The notes under the pieces are model-generated. The model was not told the DNA's origin and searched no databases. It saw only the letters and a list, made by a program, of their open reading frames with translations. This document shows positions 25,117 to 33,653 of a stretch of 64,000 nucleotides of DNA, one piece after another. The stretch spans positions 992,001-1,056,000 of the forward strand of contig NZ_BSTD01000002.1 in NCBI RefSeq assembly GCF_030269325.1, in the 5' to 3' direction. Within the stretch, counting starts at the first letter, position 1. Each line of letters begins with the position of its first letter. The stretch is from Amycolatopsis sp. NBRC 101858 (GTDB lineage: Bacteria > Actinomycetota > Actinomycetes > Mycobacteriales > Pseudonocardiaceae). The position numbers and the translations under genes were made by a program.

Positions 25117-26057
25117 CAGCGCCCCTTCCCGGCGCGGTCGTCGCGGAACTGCGACCGCAGGTAGACGGCGAGGATCAGCACGACCACGACGACGAGCACC
25201 AGGCCCATCGCGGCGGCGTAGCCGATCTCGCGGTTCTTGAAGGCCTCGAGGTAGATGAACAGCACCGGGACCATCGTCTTGCCGCCCGGGCCACCCGCGG
25301 TGAGGACGTAGACCAGCGAGAACGAGTTGAAGTTCCAGATGAAGTTCAGCGACGTGATCGACGTGACGATCGGGCGCAGGCTCGGCCACGTCACCGCGGT
25401 GAACCGCCGCCACGCGCCCGCGCCGTCCATCGCGGCGGCTTCCTGCAGCTCGGCCGGGATCTGCTGCAGGCCGGCCAGCAGCGTCACCGTCGTCTGCGGC
25501 ATCCCGACCCAGACGCCGACGACGATCACCGCGGGCAGCGCGACCGAGAAGTCGCCGAGCCAGTTGATGTCGCTGGGCAGGCCGACGCTGCCGAGGAAGG
25601 CGTTGAGCGGGCCGCCGTTGGCCGAGTAGATCATCTGCCACATGATCGCCACGACGACCGGCGGCATCGCCCAGGGAATCAGCGCGAGCACCCGGGTCAG
25701 GCCTTGCAGTTTGAGCCCGGAGTTGAGCAGCAGGGCCAGGCCCATCGCGGCGGCGAGCTGGAGCATCGTGACACCGACGGTCCAGATCATCCCGATCCGC
25801 AGCGAGTCCCAGAACAGGTCGTTGCCGACGAGCTTCGTGAAGTTGTCGACGCCGGCGAAGCCGTAGTCGGGGTGGCGCACCAGGCGCGCGTCGGTGAAGG
25901 CCAGGAAGATCCCGACGACCAGCGGCGCGACGCTCAGCACGAGGATCGGGATCAGCGACGGCAGCACCAGCCCGATCGCCTCCCGCCGCCGGGAACGGGC
26001 CAGCGCGGGCTTCTTCTTCCCGGCCGGGGGCGCCGGGCGGGTCAGCGTCGCGGTCAT
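25116..26057 (-). CDS. Sugar ABC transporter permease (MalF-like)
   Basis: A 313-residue CUT1 permease with six predicted helices and a Lys/Arg-rich N-terminus. The EAA loop (ELQEAAAMDGAGAWRRF, about residue 215) contacts the shared ATPase. Other family segments are VAPLVVGIFLAFTD and VLTAGGPGGKT. ATG 26057 overlaps the LacI regulator stop codon, so regulator and transporter are expressed from one message. It pairs with the MalG-like permease immediately downstream. Confidence 0.92.
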   Translation of the reverse strand: MTATLTRPAPPAGKKKPALARSRRREAIGLVLPSLIPILVLSVAPLVVGIFLAFTDARLVRHPDYGFAGVDNFTKLVGNDLFWDSLRIGMIWTVGVTMLQLAAAMGLALLLNSGLKLQGLTRVLALIPWAMPPVVVAIMWQMIYSANGGPLNAFLGSVGLPSDINWLGDFSVALPAVIVVGVWVGMPQTTVTLLAGLQQIPAELQEAAAMDGAGAWRRFTAVTWPSLRPIVTSITSLNFIWNFNSFSLVYVLTAGGPGGKTMVPVLFIYLEAFKNREIGYAAAMGLVLVVVVVLILAVYLRSQFRDDRAGKGR

Positions 26058-27058
26058 CGCGCACCCCCGGTCGACTCGCGCACCCTCAGCTCCGGGCCGA
26101 CGGCGACCTGCTGCGCGGCGTGGTCCGGGTCGTCGGCGAGCTGGAGCATGATCCGCGCCGCCGCGCGCCCGCGTTCGGTCGAGCCGAGGGAGACGCTGGT
26201 GAGGCTGGGCTGGAAGACCCGGCCGATCTCGGTGTCGTCCATGCCGGTGATCGCGACGTCCTCGGGCACGGACAGGCCGAGTTCCCGCACGGCCCGGATG
26301 GCGCCGATGGCGAGCAGGTCGTTGGCGGCGACGAGCGCGTCGAGCCGGCCGCGGGCGAGCAGCCGGCGGGCGGCCTCGAGCCCGGCCGTGACGGTGAAGT
26401 CCCCGGCGACCTCCTGGTCGGCCCGGTCGAAGGCGATTTCCCCGGCCACGGCGTCGAACCCCCGCTGGCGCGCGGCGCCGGGGGTGGTGTCGAGCGGGCC
26501 GTTGAGGAACCCGACGTTGCGGCAGCCGAGGGCGTGCAGGTGGCGGACGGCCGCGCCGATCCCGCCCGCGGAGTCGGTGGAGACCGAGCTGATGCCCCGG
26601 TCGTCCAGCGCCCGCCCGATCACCACGACCGGGACGGGGGCCTGCTGGATCTCGCGGATCAGCCGGTCGTCGGTGCGCAGCGGGCTGACGATCATGCCGT
26701 CGACGAAGCCGCTGTTGAGGCTGCGCACGAGCTCGGTGGTCGACGTCGCGGTGTCCCCCGTGCTCATCACGACGACCCGGTAGCCGTGAGGGGCGAGGAC
26801 TTCGTGGATGGCCCGCATCATCTCGACGTAGACGGGGTTCCCGATGTCGGCGACGGCGAAGGCGACCTGGAAGGTCTTCTTCAGCCGCAGCGACCGCCCG
26901 ATGGCATCGGCGCTGTACCCGAGCTCGGCCGCGGCGGCCCGCACGCGTTCGACCATGGCCGGGCTGGCACCGGAGCCGTGCAGCGCCCGCGAGGTCGAGG
27001 CCAGGGACACCCCGGCGCGCTCGGCGACCTGGAGCAGCGTGGCCCGTGTTGACGTCAT
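26054..27058 (-). CDS. LacI-family transcriptional regulator of the riboside operon
   Basis: A 334-residue LacI/GalR repressor. The N-terminal helix-turn-helix and hinge are LLQVAERAGVSLASTSRAL and RVRAAAAELGYSADAIGRS (residues about 8-58). The remainder is a periplasmic-binding-protein-like effector domain with VAFAVADIGNPVYVEMM and VAITGMDDTEIGRVF. It is the first gene of the operon and has two perfect palindromic operators just upstream, so it should repress itself and everything through the CitE-like gene. The inducer is probably the imported sugar or riboside. Confidence 0.92.
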   Translation of the reverse strand: MTSTRATLLQVAERAGVSLASTSRALHGSGASPAMVERVRAAAAELGYSADAIGRSLRLKKTFQVAFAVADIGNPVYVEMMRAIHEVLAPHGYRVVVMSTGDTATSTTELVRSLNSGFVDGMIVSPLRTDDRLIREIQQAPVPVVVIGRALDDRGISSVSTDSAGGIGAAVRHLHALGCRNVGFLNGPLDTTPGAARQRGFDAVAGEIAFDRADQEVAGDFTVTAGLEAARRLLARGRLDALVAANDLLAIGAIRAVRELGLSVPEDVAITGMDDTEIGRVFQPSLTSVSLGSTERGRAAARIMLQLADDPDHAAQQVAVGPELRVRESTGGAR

Positions 27059-27080
27059 CGGCTACCTCGTTGTGCGTTCT

Positions 27081-27126
27081 TGGAAACGTTTCCAGCTGCG
27101 GAAGGCGGGATTGGAAACGTTTCCAA
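27081..27126. promoter_or_regulatory. Two LacI-type operators
   Basis: TGGAAACGTTTCCA at 27081-27094 and TTGGAAACGTTTCCAA at 27111-27126, both perfect palindromes with the central CG typical of LacI/GalR sites. They are 31 bp apart and 23-68 bases upstream of the regulator start codon, covering its promoter. Confidence 0.9.
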
Positions 27127-27205
27127 TCGGATTAATCCAGATACTGACACCGGTGAGCGGGACATGTCAACACGACACGGAGAGCACCGGAGCGGTCACG
27201 AGGCC

Positions 27206-27350
27206 GTACCCGGACGGTCGGCTCGCGTACCCAGGCAGTCGGCTCGCGTACCCGGACGGTCGGCTCACGGTCCGACCCTCTGGGTACGCGAGCCGACTCT
27301 CCAGGTACGTGAGCCGACCCTCGGGGTACGTGAGCCGACGCTTGGGGTAC
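27206..27350. repeat. Ladder of 21-bp direct repeats facing inverted copies (long segmented hairpin)
   Basis: Three direct units starting GTACC at 27206, 27227 and 27248 share the core GTCGGCTCGCGTACCC, with period 21. After a 13-base centre come inverted copies GGGTACGCGAGCCGAC at 27282 and near-copies at 27303 and 27324, with a partial fourth at 27345. These also have period 21. The arms pair in register, giving stems of about 15 bp separated by short unpaired blocks. It lies in the 372-bp gap between the LacI gene and the divergent hydrolase gene; apart from the LacI operators nothing else was seen there. Confidence 0.8.
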
Positions 27351-27430
27351 CTCTCCCCCGCGTCCGGTGAATTTCTCCCGCATCCTGGTACGGCTGGCCG
27401 GACTGACCGGAATGCCCCGATAGTGGTCGC

Positions 27431-28288
27431 GTGCTCACTTCCCGTGCTCCGCTGACCCTGCCCCGGGCCGAACGAGCCGGGACGCGAGTGTCCTATCGGG
27501 ACGCACTCGTCGCGACCCTCGCCGGCTACCGGCCGCTGCTGCTGGACCTCGTCGTTCCGGCCGGGCAAGCGCCCGGCAGCGGCCACCCGGTCGTCGTCTA
27601 CCTCTACGGCGGGGCGCCCGCGGCGGGGTCGCACAAGCACAGCCTGCTCGGCGACCGCGTGACGGATCGGTTGGTGGCGGCCGGGTTCGCCGTCGCGCGG
27701 GCGCAGTACCGGCACGGGCGGGAAGCCCCCTTCCCCGCGCAGGTCCACGACGTGAAGGCCGCCGTGCGCTGGGTGCGCCACCACGCCGGGGAGCTGGAGC
27801 TCGACGCGAACCGCGTCGCGGCGTGGGGGCACTCGGCCGGCGGCTACCTGGCCGCGATGCTCGCCGTCACGGCGGACGACCCCGAGTTCGAAGGCGACCT
27901 CGGGATCACGGGCCCGCCGAGCCGGGTCGCCGCCGCGATCGCCTGGAGCGCACCGGCGGACTTCACGCGCATCCCGCCGCCACCCGCGGGTTCCCCGTTG
28001 CACAGCAGCGGCCACGACCCGCACGACTGGCTCCCCGGCCCGACCGCGAGCCCGCTGCTCCACGCGTCGGCGACCGCGGCCCCGCTCCTGCTGGCCCACG
28101 GGACCGACGACGCCGGGATCCCCATCGCCCACAGCGAAGCACTGGTCGCGGCCTACTGGCGGGCCGGCGCGGACGCCGACCTCGTCCGCATCGAGGGCGC
28201 GGGCCACTTCTACGGCGAGCGCAAGCTCCAGCACGTCACCGACGCCGGCATCGCCTTCCTCCGCAACCACCTCACGACGCAGGCCTGA
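27431..28288 (+). CDS. Alpha/beta-hydrolase (BD-FAE/esterase-like)
   Basis: A 285-residue alpha/beta-hydrolase. The nucleophile elbow is WGHSAGGYLA (Ser about residue 139), the acid is in GTDDAGIPI and the catalytic His is in GAGHFYGER. The oxyanion HGG motif of hormone-sensitive-lipase relatives appears in altered form as LYGGAPAAGS. It probably hydrolyses a carboxylic ester or acts as a small-molecule esterase. The start is GTG 27431. There is no Shine-Dalgarno, and GATAGT lies about ten bases upstream, so the transcript may be leaderless. No signal peptide is present. Confidence 0.85.
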   Translation: MLTSRAPLTLPRAERAGTRVSYRDALVATLAGYRPLLLDLVVPAGQAPGSGHPVVVYLYGGAPAAGSHKHSLLGDRVTDRLVAAGFAVARAQYRHGREAPFPAQVHDVKAAVRWVRHHAGELELDANRVAAWGHSAGGYLAAMLAVTADDPEFEGDLGITGPPSRVAAAIAWSAPADFTRIPPPPAGSPLHSSGHDPHDWLPGPTASPLLHASATAAPLLLAHGTDDAGIPIAHSEALVAAYWRAGADADLVRIEGAGHFYGERKLQHVTDAGIAFLRNHLTTQA

Positions 28289-28290
28289 CC

Positions 28291-29115
28291 TCAGCCGACG
28301 ACGTCGATCTCGAACGGCTCCCCGGCGCTGTACTCGAGGTCGGCCCACACCGCGCCCGGCAGGGCGAACCGGCGGTGGGACGTCAGCCGGTCGTCGTAGT
28401 TCGGGTCGGACTTCGGGTTGTGGCCGACGCCCGCCTTGTCCGAGCCCCACGCGAAGATGTTGCCGACCCACATCGGCTTCGACACGCCTTGGCCGTTGAT
28501 CCGCGGGCGGACGACGAGGGCGGCGCCGGCGCTGCCGGACAGGTTGAGCCGGACCGTGTTCTGCCCGGCGTTGGGCGGGGTGACGGTGATGCGTTCCATG
28601 AGCTCCACTTCCGGTTCGGCGGTCAGTTTTCCGGATCCCGGCGAATCCACGCCGGGCCAGAAGTCGGCCACGACGGAGATGTCGATGCCGGGTGCGACGT
28701 CCAGCAGGTACTGCGCGGCGATCGCGCCTTCGGGGATCTCGCGCCTGCCGGTGGCCGTGGCGATCCAGTACAGCGGCGGCTCGACGCGCTGGGCCTTGAA
28801 CGCCGCTTTCACCTTCGGCCAGGTCGACCGGTTGCAGTAGACGACCGGGTACGCGAACCCCGACGCACGCCGCCGCGCGGCCCAGCCCGGCGCCTCCTCC
28901 GGCGTGGCGTCGCCCGGCTCGACGTCCAGGACGTGCCCGTCGTTCGTCGACGCCTTCTTGACGATCCGCACCTTGAGGGCGTCCGGGAAGAGCGCCCAGT
29001 CGGCGGCGGTCCACGGCGCGAGCTTGATCCGGTCGATGTACCCGGCCACGAGCACCGGACGGCCATCCTTCTTGAGGATGTTCCGCGCGGTGACGGCGTC
29101 ATACATGGTGCGCAT
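28291..29115 (-). CDS. GH25-like/DUF1906-like hypothetical protein
   Basis: A 274-residue protein without a signal peptide. The first 180 residues resemble the glycosidase-like barrels found in phage and actinobacterial proteins (VAGYIDRIKLAPWTAADW, ASTNDGHVLDVEPGDAT, PVVYCNRSTWPKV, PPLYWIATATG, AAQYLLDVAPGIDISVV), a layout seen in GH25-type lysozymes. The last 80 residues form a beta-rich domain (ITVTPPNAGQNTVRLNL). The usual GH25 DxE catalytic pattern is not obvious; DVEPGD is the nearest. Such proteins occur in tail or secretion modules, but nothing phage-like is nearby. ATG 29115 is preferred over ATG 29106. Confidence 0.6.
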   Translation of the reverse strand: MRTMYDAVTARNILKKDGRPVLVAGYIDRIKLAPWTAADWALFPDALKVRIVKKASTNDGHVLDVEPGDATPEEAPGWAARRRASGFAYPVVYCNRSTWPKVKAAFKAQRVEPPLYWIATATGRREIPEGAIAAQYLLDVAPGIDISVVADFWPGVDSPGSGKLTAEPEVELMERITVTPPNAGQNTVRLNLSGSAGAALVVRPRINGQGVSKPMWVGNIFAWGSDKAGVGHNPKSDPNYDDRLTSHRRFALPGAVWADLEYSAGEPFEIDVVG

Positions 29116-29285
29116 CGGCGTGCCTCGAAATCGTGGGGCGGCGGATATCGGCGTATTCACGATCGCGCAAAGAGGATAACGCCACAACGGCGAAAAGGGC
29201 GCCTTTTCGGGCGGAATCGGCTCGCCGAAAAGACTCCACGCGCGGAGGCGGGCCCGGAAACAACCGGACCCGCCGCCGCCACGGG

Positions 29286-31529
29286 TCATTCTTCCCGCAA
29301 ATTCTCCAGGTTCGTCGTCCGCCACAATGCGGGCAGTGTCAACGCGGTGACGAACAGTACCGCGGCGATCGCGGTCGCCGTCAGCAGCGCGATCGACGCC
29401 GGGTCCGCCGTCATCGGGCGGTGCACCACGAACCTGAGCACCAGCCAGTCGAGGGCGAGCCCGGCCGGCACCGCGACGAGCACCGCCACGGCCACCGGGA
29501 TCGCCAGCTGCCACACCAGCGACCGGGCGAGCACGCCGCGCCCGACGCCGTTCGCCGCCAGCGCGGCGAGGCTGCGCCGCCGTTCCCGCAGCTGCTCCCA
29601 CGCGGCGACCAGCAGGCTGCCCGCGACGAACAGCAGCACCAGCACCGAACCGACCGACAGCACCCGGGTGATCAGCGCGGACGTGCTGTCCCGCCCGGTG
29701 CCGAGCGAGCTGACGGATCCGTTCCAGCCCACCACGTTCCGGACGCGCTCCACCTGATCCGGATCGGCGTCCGGCAGCGTCGCGGACACGGTCAGCCCGA
29801 CGCCCGACGCCGTCGCCAGCGCGCCCGGGGTGACGACCACCTCCGGCGCGTCTTCCCCGGACATCGGCACGCGGTGCACCGCCGGCACCGTCCACTGGGG
29901 AACAGGGGCGCGGGCGATCCGGCGGAGCTCGGAGAACCACAGGCGGTCCCCCGGCGCGGGCACGTAGCCGCGGTAGGCCGTCGCGGCGTAGACGTCGCCG
30001 TCGTGGCAGTCCGCGATCCCGGTGCGGGCCCGCAGCCCCGGGCAGTCCTCGACGGCGACCGAATTGCGTTCGCCCGACGCGGTCTCGATCATGGCGCTGG
30101 TCCGCACCGGCGCGGCACCCAGCCCGGGCAGCGCGTGGAGGGCGGCGGTGAACGCCTCGCCGTCGTCGACGCTCATGGCGTAGTAGCTCGCGTACACGCG
30201 GATGTCCTGCGGCGCGGGGCGTTCGAACTCGGTCCGGTCGTAGACCCCTTGCAGTGCAATGGATCCGGCCAGCACCACGGCGACGCCGCTGACCAGCCGC
30301 GCCGCCGTCGCGCTGTCCAGCTGGAGCCGGCGCACGGCCAGCAGCCAGGCCGGCGAACCGCCCCCGAGCAGGCCGGCGACCCGCTCGACCACCCACGGCA
30401 GCACCAGGGGCACGGCCGCGAGGACGAGGACCACCCCGGCGATCACGGACGGGTTGCCGGCGCCGTCCCCGCCCAGGCCGGTGAGCAGCAGCACGCCGCC
30501 CGTGACCGCGGGGAACAGGCGCCAAGCCAGCTTCCGCCGCGTCCGCGTCCCCCGCCGCTCGACGCCGAGGGGCTCGATGACGACCAGCCGCAGCGCGAAC
30601 ACCGCCGCCACGCACGCCAGTACCGGCAGCGCCAGCAGGGCCGGGACGCCCAGCCGCCAGTCGGGGACGACGTCGGTGCCGAAGAGGCCGCCGCGGAAGG
30701 CGTCCACGGTGATCCGCGGGACGAGCACGCGGATGAGCTGGAACAGCGCCAGCCCGGCGAGCAGGCCGGCGAACGCCCCGAGCAGTGCCTCGCCGGCCGC
30801 GATCCGGTGCACCTGGCCGCGGTCCGCGCCGACCAGGCGCAGCGCGGCGAGCCGCCGGTCCCGGGCCGCCGCCGCGAGCCGGGTGCTGGTGACGACGAAG
30901 ACGAACACCGGCACCAGGCAGGTCGTCGCGCCGACCACGACCAGCAGCAGCTCGAGCGACGACAAGGGGCGGTGCGAGCTCGCGCTCCCGAAGCGGCTCA
31001 CCGAAACGGCGTCCGGCTGCTGTGCGACGGAGTCGGAACCGAAGTAGAAGAAGAGCTCGTTCGGGCCGGTGAGCCCGGCGGCGCCGATCGTCCCGATCAC
31101 CCGCGCGGAGAACCGTGACCGCAGCAGCTCGCCGTCGGATGAGCGCAGCAGGTCCGCCAGCGCCGGGGAAACCACCATCTCCCCCAGCCCCGGGAGCCGG
31201 TCGACGCCCGGGGCGGCCGGCGGGCGCGACCCGGTCGCCTGCACGAGGTAGCCCTGCAGGCCGCGGCCGCGGAACTCGTCGTTCCGTTTGACCAGGTGGA
31301 TCGGATCGACGCCCTCGACGGCCTGCGCCACATCGGGGAAGCGCGCGCTCGCCCGGTCGTCCCGGGCGGCGAGCAGGTTCGGCACCGCCGTCGCGGTGAG
31401 CAGGACGGCGACGCCGAGGCCGACGCCGACCGCCGTCAGGGTGAGCCGCACCAGCGCGGTCCGCGCCCCGCCGCCGCCCAGCGCGAGGCGCATCCCGAGC
31501 GCGAGGTCGCCGGCCCAGCGCCGGATCAC
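29286..31529 (-). CDS. ABC transporter permease, FtsX/MacB type
   Basis: A 747-residue export-type permease. It has an N-terminal membrane helix, a large extracellular domain, and then two FtsX-like clusters of membrane helices (about residues 210-360 and 590-740). The segments RRLAALRLVGADRGQVHRI and RRSLAALAANGVGRGVLARS are the duplicated cytoplasmic FtsX motifs. It works with the ATPase encoded just upstream, whose stop overlaps this GTG start (31529). Such pumps usually export peptides, antibiotics or lipids. The adjacent PadR regulator suggests control by a toxic ligand. Confidence 0.88.
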   Translation of the reverse strand: MIRRWAGDLALGMRLALGGGGARTALVRLTLTAVGVGLGVAVLLTATAVPNLLAARDDRASARFPDVAQAVEGVDPIHLVKRNDEFRGRGLQGYLVQATGSRPPAAPGVDRLPGLGEMVVSPALADLLRSSDGELLRSRFSARVIGTIGAAGLTGPNELFFYFGSDSVAQQPDAVSVSRFGSASSHRPLSSLELLLVVVGATTCLVPVFVFVVTSTRLAAAARDRRLAALRLVGADRGQVHRIAAGEALLGAFAGLLAGLALFQLIRVLVPRITVDAFRGGLFGTDVVPDWRLGVPALLALPVLACVAAVFALRLVVIEPLGVERRGTRTRRKLAWRLFPAVTGGVLLLTGLGGDGAGNPSVIAGVVLVLAAVPLVLPWVVERVAGLLGGGSPAWLLAVRRLQLDSATAARLVSGVAVVLAGSIALQGVYDRTEFERPAPQDIRVYASYYAMSVDDGEAFTAALHALPGLGAAPVRTSAMIETASGERNSVAVEDCPGLRARTGIADCHDGDVYAATAYRGYVPAPGDRLWFSELRRIARAPVPQWTVPAVHRVPMSGEDAPEVVVTPGALATASGVGLTVSATLPDADPDQVERVRNVVGWNGSVSSLGTGRDSTSALITRVLSVGSVLVLLFVAGSLLVAAWEQLRERRRSLAALAANGVGRGVLARSLVWQLAIPVAVAVLVAVPAGLALDWLVLRFVVHRPMTADPASIALLTATAIAAVLFVTALTLPALWRTTNLENLREE

Positions 31530-32215
31530 CGGGTCACCTCGAGTTCCCGCGTCCGCCCGTCGCGCACGACGACCTCGCGGTCGGAGTAGGCCGCGACGCG
31601 GGGTTCGTGCGTCACCAGGACCACCGCCGCGTCCCGCTCCCGCGCGATGGTCGTCAGCAGCTGCATCACCTGCTCGCCGCTGAGCGAGTCCAGGGCACCC
31701 GTCGGCTCGTCGGCGAAGACGACGCGCGGGCCGGTCACGAGCGCGCGGGCCACCGCCACCCGCTGGCCCTGCCCGCCCGAAACCTCGCCCGGCCGCTTGC
31801 CCGCCACCTCGGCGAGGCCGAGCTCCCCCAGCATGTCGCGGGCCCGCCGCGCCGCCACCCGGCCGCGTTCGCCGTTCAGCCGCAGCGGCAGGGCGACGTT
31901 CTCCTGGCAGGTGAGCTCCGGGACCAGCCGGCCGAACTGGAAGACGAAGCCGAAGTCCGTGCGGCGCAACGCCGAACGCGCACGGTCGGTCAGCAGGGCG
32001 AGGTCGGCACCGCGGTAGCGGACGGCGCCGCCGTCCGGCCGGACGATCCCGGCCAGGCAGTGCAGCAGCGTCGACTTTCCGGCGCCCGACGGGCCCATCA
32101 GGGCCACGACCTCCCCCGCGCGCACCCGCAGGCTCGCCGACGTCAGCGCGTCGGTGGGCCCGTACGCCTTCCGGACGTCGTCGGCTTCCAGCAGGACGGC
32201 CCCCGGCGTGCTCAC
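31526..32215 (-). CDS. ABC transporter ATP-binding protein (MacB/LolD type)
   Basis: A 229-residue ATPase with Walker A GPSGAGKST (about residue 38), the Q-loop FVFQFGRL, the signature VSGGQGQRVAVARALV and Walker B VVFADEPTGALD with the H-loop VTHEPRVA. The sequence class is that of ATPases paired with FtsX-type permeases. The GTG start at 32215 overlaps the PadR stop, and the stop overlaps the permease start, forming a three-gene operon under the PadR operator. Confidence 0.92.
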   Translation of the reverse strand: MSTPGAVLLEADDVRKAYGPTDALTSASLRVRAGEVVALMGPSGAGKSTLLHCLAGIVRPDGGAVRYRGADLALLTDRARSALRRTDFGFVFQFGRLVPELTCQENVALPLRLNGERGRVAARRARDMLGELGLAEVAGKRPGEVSGGQGQRVAVARALVTGPRVVFADEPTGALDSLSGEQVMQLLTTIARERDAAVVLVTHEPRVAAYSDREVVVRDGRTRELEVTR

Positions 32216-32733
32216 GCGATCTCCTTCGCCAGCTGGTCGAGCCGGGCCGCGGTCAGCTCCAGCCAGCGGAGGTCGGCCTCCAGGTGGAACAGCGCGTGGT
32301 CGCAGACCAGCTGGTCGACGAGGTCGCCCCCGGTCTTGCGGCGGGTCAGCTCGCGCATGGCATCGAGGTGGGCCGAGCGCTGGACGTCGAGGACGTCGGC
32401 GGCCGGGCGGCCGGAGAGCAGGGCGAGCACGACCTTGGTGTAGAGCGTGTTCTGCAGGTAGGCCTCCGGCTTCTCCGGGGTCGCCAGCCAGGTGCCGACG
32501 TCGGCGACCCCGGCCTCGGTGATCGCGTAGCGCTTCCGCTCCGGGCCGCCGCCGGCCTCGATGCCGTCGGCCTCGACGAGTCCCTGCTTGAGCAGCCGGG
32601 CGAGCGTCGAATAGACCTGGCCGTAGTGGACGCGGCGGTCGTGCCCGAACCGGTCGTCGTAAGCGCGTTTGAGGTCGTAGCCGTGCCGGGGGCCGTTCTC
32701 CAGCAGCCCGAGCAGGGTGTGTCCGATCGACAT
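32212..32733 (-). CDS. PadR-family transcriptional regulator
   Basis: A 173-residue PadR regulator. The winged helix starts LLGLLENGPRHGYDLKRAY, and the wing is GGGPERKRYAITEAG. A C-terminal four-helix dimerisation domain follows (PadR C-terminal type). It heads the ABC exporter operon and has an AT-rich inverted repeat immediately upstream, so it probably autoregulates and represses the pump until a ligand binds. The start is ATG 32733. Confidence 0.9.
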   Translation of the reverse strand: MSIGHTLLGLLENGPRHGYDLKRAYDDRFGHDRRVHYGQVYSTLARLLKQGLVEADGIEAGGGPERKRYAITEAGVADVGTWLATPEKPEAYLQNTLYTKVVLALLSGRPAADVLDVQRSAHLDAMRELTRRKTGGDLVDQLVCDHALFHLEADLRWLELTAARLDQLAKEIA

Positions 32734-32742
32734 GCGGCGGAC

Positions 32743-32775
32743 TGTACACGGTGTGTATAGCTAGCGTTTATACAC
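32743..32775. promoter_or_regulatory. PadR operator/promoter
   Basis: GTGTATA (32753-32759) and TATACAC (32769-32775) form a perfect 7+7 inverted repeat with a 9-base spacer. An extra TGTACAC half lies at 32743-32749. The site is strikingly AT-rich for this genome. It overlaps a TATAAA-like -10 on the minus strand, upstream of the PadR start. Confidence 0.7.
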
Positions 32776-32789
32776 CCCGTTCATAGTGA

Positions 32790-33635
32790 TCAGCCGAGGA
32801 TCGCCCGCAGCGGCGTCGCCGGTCGTCCGAGCAGTTCTTCGAGGTCGGGGCCGGTGGCGGCGAACTCGCCCCGGCGGGCGGCGCGGAACATGCCGAGCAG
32901 CATCGCGGCCTGGTCCGCCGGGACGCCGTGGCCGGTCAGGCCCGCCACCCACTCGTCGTCGTCGGCGACCACCCGGCGGATCGTGCGCCCGGTGAGCTCA
33001 CCGAGCAGGCCGGCGACGTCGCCGAGGTCGAGCGCGACCGGGGCGGTCAGGGGTGGTGTCGGCCCGTCGAACCGGCCTTCGGCGGCGAGGATGACCGCCG
33101 CGGCTTCGGCGAGGTCGGCGTGCGCGGTCCAGGAAACGGGCCCGTCGGCCGGCGCGACCAGCTCGCCGGTCTCCCGCGCCGGGCCGAGCAGCAACGGGAC
33201 CGTGGCGGCGTAGAAACCGTTGCGCAGCGCGGTGAACGCGGTGCCGGCCGCCGCCAGGTGACGCTCGGTCGCGGCGTGGTCGGGCATCGGCGCGAAGAGC
33301 GAGTCGTCGGCCGAGGCCTGGTGGCTCGTGTAGAGCACGCGCTTCGCGCCGGCGTCCCGCGCGGCATCGATCGCCGCGATGTGGTGCCGCAGCGCCGTCT
33401 CGCCGGTGGCGTCCGTCGAGACGACGAGGACCTGCGTCGCCCCTTCGAACGCGTCGGCGAGCGAATCCGGGTCGGCGAAGTCGCCGCGGCGCACGCGGAC
33501 GCCGCGTTCGGCCAGGGCACTCGCCCGGCCGGGCTCGCGGACGCTGACGCCGACCTCCTCGGCCGGGACGCGCCGGAGCAGCTGCTCGACGACCTGGGAG
33601 CCGAGCTTGCCGGTTCCCCCGGTGATCACGATCAT
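32790..33635 (-). CDS. NmrA-like NAD(P)-binding reductase (SDR family)
   Basis: A 281-residue atypical short-chain dehydrogenase. The Rossmann motif is VITGGTGKLGSQV at the N-terminus; RRGDFADPDSL and VSTDATGETALRHH follow. It resembles QorB-type NAD(P)H:quinone oxidoreductases, which lack the classical YxxxK pair. ATG 33635 has a strong GGAGAGGG six bases upstream. It is divergent from a TetR gene with inverted repeats in the shared promoter, the usual arrangement of a TetR-repressed reductase. The electrophile or quinone it handles is not known. Confidence 0.87.
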   Translation of the reverse strand: MIVITGGTGKLGSQVVEQLLRRVPAEEVGVSVREPGRASALAERGVRVRRGDFADPDSLADAFEGATQVLVVSTDATGETALRHHIAAIDAARDAGAKRVLYTSHQASADDSLFAPMPDHAATERHLAAAGTAFTALRNGFYAATVPLLLGPARETGELVAPADGPVSWTAHADLAEAAAVILAAEGRFDGPTPPLTAPVALDLGDVAGLLGELTGRTIRRVVADDDEWVAGLTGHGVPADQAAMLLGMFRAARRGEFAATGPDLEELLGRPATPLRAILG

Positions 33636-33653
33636 GATGAACCCTCTCCGTTG

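Noticed and set aside
27080..27370. ORFs of 80-100 residues with RSARVP- or REPTL-type repeats in the intergenic ladder.
   Set aside because: The repeats arise from the 21-bp DNA units read in any frame; there is no ribosome binding site or plausible protein fold.
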